Under the pieces are notes generated by a model. That model had not been told where the DNA came from, ran no database searches, and saw nothing but the letters and a program-made list of their open reading frames with translations. Shown one piece after another: positions 58,358 to 64,000 of a stretch of DNA of 64,000 bases (its first letter is position 1; each line of letters begins with the position of its first letter). Source of the stretch: Streptomyces sp. NBC_00377 (GTDB taxonomy: Bacteria > Actinomycetota > Actinomycetes > Streptomycetales > Streptomycetaceae); the NCBI RefSeq assembly GCF_036075115.1, contig NZ_CP107958.1, positions 7,998,001 to 8,062,000 of the forward strand, read 5' to 3'. Both the position numbers and the translations under genes were made by a program.

Positions 58358-61300
58358 GCGATCTTCTCCCCTACCCAGCGGGCGAGTTCGAGCGGACTGA
58401 GAGCGGCGACGGGCATGCCCGCAGCGACGAGCTGCCCCGCGACACCCGTGGAGTAGCGCGGCCGGCCCGTGTCGTCGAGGCTCGCGCAGCCCAGGACGTG
58501 GCAGCCCGCCCCGACCAGCGCCCGCACCTCGGCGAGCAACCCGCCGAGCGGATAGCCCTCCTCGAAGTCGCTGACCACCACGACCAGCGTCCGCGACGGG
58601 ACGGTGACCAGTTCGCGTGCGTGCCGCAGTCCCGCCGCGATGTGCGTACCGCCGCCCACGCTGACCTCCAGCAGCAGCGACAGCGGGTCCTCGACCTGGC
58701 CGGTGAGGTCGATGACCTCTGTGGAGAAGGCCAGGAAGTGCGTGGACAGCGTCGGCACCCCGGCCAGCACGGAGGCCGTCAGCGCGGCCCACACCGTGGA
58801 CGCCTCCATGGACCCCGACACGTCCGTGACGAGGATCAGCCGCCAGTCGGCGGCCCGCCGCGCCCGGGTACGGAACACCGGGTGCTCGGGGACGACCCGG
58901 ACCGTGCCGTCCGGGCCGCGCCGTGCGGTCGCCAGGTTGGCGCGCAGAGTGCGCGGGAGATCGAGGCCGCCGCCCGGCCGCCGGCTGGGACGCGGCAGCA
59001 CCGTGCCGTGCAGCGCGGGGCGCAGCCGGGTGGCCAGCTCCCGGGTCAGCGCCTCCACCAGCCGCCGCACCAGCGGACGCAGCGCCGCGAGCCGGGCCTC
59101 GGGCAGCCCGCCCGCGTGCCGCAGCACCGTGCGCAGCAGATCGACCGAGGGGCGCACGCTGTCCGCGTCGAGCTCGGTGAGCACGTCCTTGCGGCCCGAC
59201 GCGGCGGCCGCCGCCAGCACCTCCTCCCGGATGCCCGGGCCGAACAGTGCGGCCAGTTCCTGCGACCACTCCCGCACGCCGGGATACGGCGCCTCCCGGC
59301 CACCTCCGGCCCCCGGACCCGTCAGATCCCCACGACTGCCCTCGCCGCGCCCGCTGCCGTACAGCTCGTCCAGAGCGGTCGCCAGCGCGCGTGCCGAGAA
59401 GGGGAGCCGTTCGCTACGACGCCCCAGGAGCAGCCGCCAGCGGTCGGCGGGGGCGAGGAGACGTTCCTCGCCGCAAGGGGGAGGCCCGTCGACCCCCGTC
59501 CCTTCGGCCACCGCCCTGCTCGCCTCGGCCCCATCGGTCACCGACCCGTCGGCCCTGGCCCCCTCGGCCGCCGCCCCGTCGGCCAGCGCCTCGTCGGCCA
59601 CCGCACCGCCGGTCACCGCCTCCGTGGCGAGGCCCTCGTCGGCGGGCGCCCTTTCGGCGTCGTGCGGCGCGGGCAGCAGCCTCAGCGACCGCAGGGTGGC
59701 GCGGGCAGCGAAGTCCGCACCGGCCCAGGCGGCGAGCGCGGCCGGGTCGAACCCGCCGGTGTCGGCGACGCGTTCGGTGCCGAGGCGTTCCTCCACGGCC
59801 GCGAGGAGACGGTCGCGGGCCGCGGGACTCAGTGTCTCGAAGCCGCCCCGCAGCGCGGGAAGCCGATCGAGGAACCCCCGGTCGGACAGCTCCGAGATCC
59901 GGCCGAGCAGGGGATCCAGCGCGGGCGCCGCCGCTTCCAGCAGCGGACCCGCGGCGGTCAGCAGCCCGCTCAGCCGGGCCGTCAGGGCCGACCGGGAGTC
60001 GGGGTCGACCGCCGCGTCCACCCAGGACGCGACCCTGTCGCCGAAGGCCCGGGCGTCCTCCTGGCCGAGCAGCACCCGGACGGCCCCGGCGGCACCGCGC
60101 ATCAGCGGGGAGCCGTCGGCGGCCAGCCGGGCGAGCGCGTCAGCGAGCCGGATACCGCCCAGCAGATCGGCACGGTGGGCGAGTTCGAGCAGGGCATGGG
60201 CGTCGGCCGGATCCTCGGAACCGGTCAGACCGTCCACCTGCCGCACCGCCGCCGCGGTGAGCAGCTCGGCCACGGCGGCCGCCCGTGCCGTACGGTCCGG
60301 GGCGGCGCCGAGGCCCGGCACATGACCGGCCCGCAGGCGGTCCGACAGGGCCAGACCGGCGAGGAGTTCGGGCAGCGTACCGGCCAGGGGCAGCACCTCG
60401 GCGACGTCGTCGAGCCGCTCGTCCACCAGGACGGGCAGGCCGCACTCCGCGGCCTGCGCGAGCCCCTGAAGCACCTGGGCGGCCGTCGAGCCGCCCGCGT
60501 CCCGCTCCGCGCGCCGACGCTCGCGCAGCACGCCCTCGGCGGCCTGCGCCGCGGTGACCCCGCGCACGCCGGCCGCGGTCAGCACGGCCGCCGTCGCCGG
60601 CGTCCATCTCACCTCCCAGCGCGAGGTGAGAGCCTCGGCGCCGCCCGCGCCGACGACCTCCCGCGCCTCGCCGTACGGCACCCCGCACACCGTCAGCCGG
60701 CGCAGCAGCAGCTCACGGCGCCGGTCCAGGTCCGACCGCAACGGGTCGAGCCGCAGATCCCGGGCCGGGCCCGAGGCGTTCTCCGGGCCGGGCAGACCGA
60801 GTCCCGCCATCTCCGCCTCGACCGCCGGGACGAGACCACTGCGCGGTGCGTCCGGCGCCGGCCGGCCGGTGCGGGCGCCGACCAGCACCCGCTCCATCGC
60901 CCGCGCCACGGCCCTGCCCCGCCCGTACGGCTCCCCCTGTGCGAGGACTGTCTGCACCGCCTCGACCAGCTCGCCCCGGCCCGCGGCGGGCAGCCCGCGC
61001 AGCCGGGCCAGATCCGAGGCCAGCCGGGTGATCTCGCGCGCGTCCGCCGGCCCGGACGGATGGCCCAGGTCCCGCAACGCCGCGCACACCCGCACGGCCG
61101 CCCGGGTCAACGCCTCCTCCAGCGCCGCCGGATCGCCCGCCGCGCGCAGCACCATGTCCTGCCACTCCGGGTCCCGGATACCGGCCGGGTAGCCGGAACG
61201 CTCGTCGAGGAGGGCATACGCGTACGGGATCAGCGAGGTCGTCCACACCGCGCGCCCCCGGACGCCGCCCTCCCCTCGCGCACCTCCGCCCGAACCACCG

Positions 61301-62340
61301 TCTCCGGCCCGCCCGCCGTCACCGCGGCCGGGGTCTCCGGTCCGCCGGCCGACGGCTGGGGTGTCGTGCGGCTCGTCGACGGTGGGACCGGTGGCTCCGG
61401 TCCTGTCCTCGCCGACCGGCCGACCGTCATCCCGCCCGGTTCCGGCCGAACCACCGGACCCTGCCCGCCCGTCACCGGCCGCAACCGTGGTTCCGGGGGG
61501 TTCCTCGAGGTCTGCGGGGGCGTCGTGCCAGGCGGTGGACGGGCCGGTCAGTGCCGGTGCGTGGAAGGCGCCGACGATCACGGCGGCCCGCTCGCCCCGG
61601 GCCGTGGCCCGCGCGATCCGCGACCGCATCCACCGCTCACGCCGCAGATCCAGCTCGGGCACCCCGCCGGAGGCGGCCGCGTCCCGGCGCAGTGCCCACC
61701 CCGTCAGCAGCGCCGCCCGGCGCACCGCCTCGGGCGGGGAGCCCGGGGCGGTGGCTTCGACGAGCCGGTCCCACAGGTCGTCCCCGGGGCGCCCCGTGAG
61801 CCGGGCGCGCAGTGCGTCGGTGAGCCCGGGAGACCGGCCCTGCGCGGTGTCACCGCGTCCTTCGTCCCACGCCCGGTCCGCGAGGGGCAGGTCGCAGGCG
61901 AGCACCGGGACGCCGTGCCGGGCGGCCCAGCGCACGGCGGCCAGCTCGGGCGAGAAGTCGGCGAACGGATAGAACGCCGGGCCTCCGCCACCCCCGCCGT
62001 CACCCGGGGCGGCCGCGAGCGCGACCGGTGCCCGGGTCTCCTCGTGCCCGAGCCAGGGCAGCCATTCCTGCATCTCGGCCGGCAGCTCGACGAGCACCAC
62101 GTCGGGCTTCGCCCCGTCCAGCAGCGCGGGCAGGGCCGCGGCCAGCGAGGGCGCGTGGTGCCGCACGCCGACGAGGTAGGGCGCGCCCGGGTCGGTGAGG
62201 GCCGCGAGGGCCTCCTGCGGAGAGCCGGCAGAGTCGGCAGAGCCCGGGACACCCGCAGTGCCGGGAGCGTCCGGGGAGCCGGGGAAGCTCAAGGAGCCCG
62301 CGTCCGGTGCGTCCAGTGCGGGGGTGGGGTGGAGGGACAC
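58354..62340 (-). CDS. Fusion of TraB/ChaN-like (DUF5682) domain and von Willebrand A domain
   Basis: A 1328-residue two-part protein. The N-terminal region (about 40-290) has LVGVRHHAPSLAAALPALL, KPDVVLVELPAEMQEWLPWL and AAVIVGAFHAPAL. These form a GxxH ... VxLE ... GxxH arrangement shared with TraB/PrgY, ChaN and EreA (Tiki-clan) proteins and with DUF5682. A long helical middle follows. The C-terminus (about 1130-1328) is a VWA domain with the MIDAS motif VTDVSGSMEAS, then STEVIDLTGQ and VVVVSDFEEGYPLGG. A Glu/Ala/Asp low-complexity hinge near 900-950 joins the halves. The gene overlaps the SWIM gene by 4 bases. GTG 62340 is the start nearest the upstream stop. Confidence 0.85.
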   Translation of the reverse strand: MSLHPTPALDAPDAGSLSFPGSPDAPGTAGVPGSADSAGSPQEALAALTDPGAPYLVGVRHHAPSLAAALPALLDGAKPDVVLVELPAEMQEWLPWLGHEETRAPVALAAAPGDGGGGGGPAFYPFADFSPELAAVRWAARHGVPVLACDLPLADRAWDEGRGDTAQGRSPGLTDALRARLTGRPGDDLWDRLVEATAPGSPPEAVRRAALLTGWALRRDAAASGGVPELDLRRERWMRSRIARATARGERAAVIVGAFHAPALTGPSTAWHDAPADLEEPPGTTVAAGDGRAGSGGSAGTGRDDGRPVGEDRTGATGPTVDEPHDTPAVGRRTGDPGRGDGGRAGDGGSGGGARGEGGVRGRAVWTTSLIPYAYALLDERSGYPAGIRDPEWQDMVLRAAGDPAALEEALTRAAVRVCAALRDLGHPSGPADAREITRLASDLARLRGLPAAGRGELVEAVQTVLAQGEPYGRGRAVARAMERVLVGARTGRPAPDAPRSGLVPAVEAEMAGLGLPGPENASGPARDLRLDPLRSDLDRRRELLLRRLTVCGVPYGEAREVVGAGGAEALTSRWEVRWTPATAAVLTAAGVRGVTAAQAAEGVLRERRRAERDAGGSTAAQVLQGLAQAAECGLPVLVDERLDDVAEVLPLAGTLPELLAGLALSDRLRAGHVPGLGAAPDRTARAAAVAELLTAAAVRQVDGLTGSEDPADAHALLELAHRADLLGGIRLADALARLAADGSPLMRGAAGAVRVLLGQEDARAFGDRVASWVDAAVDPDSRSALTARLSGLLTAAGPLLEAAAPALDPLLGRISELSDRGFLDRLPALRGGFETLSPAARDRLLAAVEERLGTERVADTGGFDPAALAAWAGADFAARATLRSLRLLPAPHDAERAPADEGLATEAVTGGAVADEALADGAAAEGARADGSVTDGAEASRAVAEGTGVDGPPPCGEERLLAPADRWRLLLGRRSERLPFSARALATALDELYGSGRGEGSRGDLTGPGAGGGREAPYPGVREWSQELAALFGPGIREEVLAAAAASGRKDVLTELDADSVRPSVDLLRTVLRHAGGLPEARLAALRPLVRRLVEALTRELATRLRPALHGTVLPRPSRRPGGGLDLPRTLRANLATARRGPDGTVRVVPEHPVFRTRARRAADWRLILVTDVSGSMEASTVWAALTASVLAGVPTLSTHFLAFSTEVIDLTGQVEDPLSLLLEVSVGGGTHIAAGLRHARELVTVPSRTLVVVVSDFEEGYPLGGLLAEVRALVGAGCHVLGCASLDDTGRPRYSTGVAGQLVAAGMPVAALSPLELARWVGEKIA
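59507..59650 (-). repeat. Degenerate 15-bp tandem repeat encoding the hinge of the fusion protein
   Basis: The + strand shows about nine imperfect copies of a 15-base unit of the form (C/G)TCGGCC(A/G)(C/A)CGCCCC. They encode ADEALADG-like steps in the minus-strand protein, a Glu/Ala/Asp-rich spacer between the two halves of the fusion. Repeat length may vary between strains. Confidence 0.6.
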
Positions 62341-62345
62341 GGCCG

Positions 62346-63566
62346 TCAGCCCTCCAGGACCGTGCGCAGGTCCCACAGGGTGCGCCAGGTGGCGGAGCCC
62401 TGTTCGGCGCGGCGCCGGACGGGCCCGTCCCAGTAGCCGCGCAGCCGGGCCGCGTCGGCCGGGTCGTCCTTGCGGACCACACCCAGCAGGTGGCCCGGCA
62501 GCAGCCCCAGCACATCACGGTCACCCGGGAAGTAGGCCGCCGCGAGCGCCAGCGCACCCGCGACGGACACGGCCTCCGCGGTGCTCATCACCGTGGACGG
62601 GCGTTCCACCTCCCAGCCTTCCGCCGACCGTCCCTCCCGCAGATCACGGAAGGCGGTGACCAGCGCCTCCAGCACGGCGTCGTCGACCTGGAAGCAGGCG
62701 CCGACCCGCTCCACCGAGGCCCGTGCCTGACTGCGCACCAGCGCGGTCTCCGCGTCGAGGTCCGGAATCGGCCCGACCGTCTCGAAGTTGAAGCGGCGCT
62801 TGAGGGCCGCCGACATCTCCGAGACGCCCCTGTCCCGCAGGTTCGCCGTGGCGATGAGGTTGAAGCCGGGCGCCGCATGCGCCAACGCGTCGTCCGAACC
62901 CGCCAGTTCGGGTACGGCGATGCGCCGCTCCGACAGCAGCGAGACCAGCGAGTCCTGCACCTCGGGCAGGCACCGTGTGACCTCCTCGACGCGGGCGATG
63001 GCCCCCCGCGACATGGCGGTCAGCACCGGTGAGGGCACCAGCGCCTGCGGGCTCGGCCCCTGCGCCAGCAACAGGGCGTAGTTCCAGCCGTACTTGAGCT
63101 GGTCCTCCGTCGTCCCCGCGGTGCCCTGCACGACCAGTCCGCTGGTGCCGCACACCGCGGTGGACAACAGCTCGGACAGCATCGACTTGGCGGTACCGGG
63201 CTCGCCGACGAGCAGCAGCCCCCGCTCACCGGCGAGCGTGACCACACACCGCTCCACCAGCGCCCGGTCGCCGACGAACTTGCCCTCCACCACCAGGCGG
63301 CGGGGCACCCCGTCGGGCGCCTCCGTCCCGTCGGGCAGCTTCAGGGCGCGGCCGTCGCTGCCCATGACGAACGTGACGACGGCACGCGGGGTGAGACGCC
63401 AGGCGGGTGGGCGCGGTCCGTCGTCGTACGCGGCCAGAAAGGCCAGCTCACCGGCGTACCGGTCCTCGGGCGGGACGATCTGACGGACGGCGCCGGCGGA
63501 GTCGTGGGGGAGGGCGGTGGTGGTCATCGGCGCGTGTTCTTCCAGGTGGGGCGGGAGGGTGGTCAT
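62346..63566 (-). CDS. MoxR-type AAA+ ATPase
   Basis: The 406-residue AAA+ ATPase has Walker A LLLVGEPGTAKSMLSEL (about 124-140), GTAGTTEDQLKYGWNYALL, MoxR block SRGAIARVEEVTRCLPEVQD (Walker B region, but with Glu where Asp is usual), sensor 1 LIATANLRDRG and sensor 2-like region FNFETVGPIPDLDAE. MoxR ATPases act as chaperones that load or activate VWA-domain partners. Here the VWA protein is the next gene, 5 bases downstream. Its start overlaps the stop of the upstream gene (ATGA at 63566). An alternative ATG at 63527 is possible. Confidence 0.9.
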   Translation of the reverse strand: MTTLPPHLEEHAPMTTTALPHDSAGAVRQIVPPEDRYAGELAFLAAYDDGPRPPAWRLTPRAVVTFVMGSDGRALKLPDGTEAPDGVPRRLVVEGKFVGDRALVERCVVTLAGERGLLLVGEPGTAKSMLSELLSTAVCGTSGLVVQGTAGTTEDQLKYGWNYALLLAQGPSPQALVPSPVLTAMSRGAIARVEEVTRCLPEVQDSLVSLLSERRIAVPELAGSDDALAHAAPGFNLIATANLRDRGVSEMSAALKRRFNFETVGPIPDLDAETALVRSQARASVERVGACFQVDDAVLEALVTAFRDLREGRSAEGWEVERPSTVMSTAEAVSVAGALALAAAYFPGDRDVLGLLPGHLLGVVRKDDPADAARLRGYWDGPVRRRAEQGSATWRTLWDLRTVLEG

Positions 63567-64000
63567 CGGCGGCGTCCCTTGCGGGTGGCGCGGGTGGTGA
63601 GCTGCTCGTAGGCCGGGGCGTCGCCGGAGACGACGCGGGCCCAGGCGCGTTCGAACAGTTCGGGCACCGGCGCCAGCGGCACCACCCCCGCGTAGGCGCG
63701 CACCGGGTACAGGCCCTCCTTCCAGATCTCCACCGGCAGCGCGGGGGACCTCAGGTCGAGCCAGCCGCAGGGGAGGAAGAGTGTGCGCCCGGCGCGCGCT
63801 CTCTTGGCCTCGACGACCAGGCCGCTCGCCGCGAGTTCGACGCGTGCCTTCTTCGTCCGGGCGGGCTTCCAGCCGGTCCACCGCGCGCAGTTGCGGTCCG
63901 TGGGGTCCGGCAGGGCCAGCAGCTGGAGGTAGAGCGCCGCCGCGTCCTCGCCCAGCGCGTGGTGTGCGGCGACCTCGGCGACCAGTTCCGGCACGCTGAA
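63563..64000 (-). CDS. First visible gene of the MoxR operon, C-terminal part (cut by window edge)
   Basis: The last 145 or so residues are visible, ending NxxTRATRKGRRR. Segments such as RNCARWTGWKPARTKKARVE, GLVVEAKRARAGRTLFLPCG and LPVEIWKEGLYPV look like the tail of large WGR/DUF4132-type proteins, though I am not certain. The codon use is native. Its stop overlaps the MoxR start by 4 bases, so the two are translationally coupled. The N-terminus and most of the gene are outside the window; the GTG at 63994 is likely internal. Confidence 0.65.
   Translation of the reverse strand, partial: FSVPELVAEVAAHHALGEDAAALYLQLLALPDPTDRNCARWTGWKPARTKKARVELAASGLVVEAKRARAGRTLFLPCGWLDLRSPALPVEIWKEGLYPVRAYAGVVPLAPVPELFERAWARVVSGDAPAYEQLTTRATRKGRRR

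Noticed and set aside
58498..62436. A 3.9-kb open frame on the + strand
   Set aside because: It is antisense to the VWA fusion gene, whose frame carries the MIDAS and GVRHH motifs.
1..64000. tRNA genes, CRISPR arrays, insertion sequences, attachment sites
   Set aside because: I looked for TPsiC-type loops, regular short repeats with spacers, and transposase or integrase motifs, and found none that hold up.

Overview
The window is high-GC actinobacterial chromosome, almost certainly Streptomyces. The support is very strong G/C bias at third codon positions, many GTG starts with GGAGG-type ribosome binding sites, xylose isomerase in its Streptomyces form, and a conservon (cvnABCD). I see no insertion sequence, prophage, integrase, tRNA, rRNA or CRISPR array. 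Calls rest on reading protein motifs and DNA symmetry by eye; no database was searched.

Layout. 1-1551: 3' end of a LysR-type regulator, then about 1.1 kb of non-coding or decayed DNA. 1552-4792: acetaldehyde-type aldehyde dehydrogenase, a tandem-repeat array upstream of it, and its probable GAF-domain regulator. 5039-9073: the xylose module, with xylB and a ROK repressor diverging from xylA across an AT-rich dyad. 9206-14344: a small proline-rich membrane protein and a translationally coupled SNF2 helicase/SWIM-protein pair. 14580-19248: small conserved genes, a PadR regulator facing an alpha/beta hydrolase, and a methyltransferase. 19386-25290: MHYT membrane protein, conservon cvnABCD, PPOX-fold oxidoreductase and a second Roadblock gene. 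25424-31559: TesB thioesterase, Ski2-like helicase, a membrane protein, zinc-independent L31 and an acidic small protein. 31881-41900: a heterodimeric ABC exporter, a secreted PNGase A-like protein, a dicarboxylate symporter, and a MarR regulator divergent from a second ABC exporter. 41954-47505: MltG-like transglycosylase, flavoprotein monooxygenase, YjbQ protein, Ser/Thr kinase, DUF4177 protein and a methyltransferase. 48000-49824: a cold-shock locus, cspA with a structured leader followed by a DEAD-box RNA helicase. 49878-56326: OsmC protein, unusual P450, an intracellular-looking glycoside hydrolase with its own promoter, an amidohydrolase and a DinB-like protein. 56414-64000: an operon with 4-base overlaps at two junctions and a 5-base gap at the third, encoding a protein cut by the window edge, a MoxR-type AAA+ ATPase, a 1328-residue fusion of a TraB/ChaN-like domain with a von Willebrand A domain, and a SWIM zinc-finger protein.

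The most interesting region is that last operon. ATPase, VWA adaptor, putative metal-site domain and zinc-finger protein are made in near-fixed stoichiometry, as expected of an ATP-driven multi-protein machine, and no function is visible from the sequence. Other points worth a second look are a terminator-like hairpin in the cspA leader, an apparent non-AUG (ATC) start for the SNF2 helicase, a leaderless promoter for the glycoside hydrolase, a P450 lacking EXXR, complementary degeneracy in the two halves of an ABC exporter, and a 15/30-bp repeat array in front of the aldehyde dehydrogenase.
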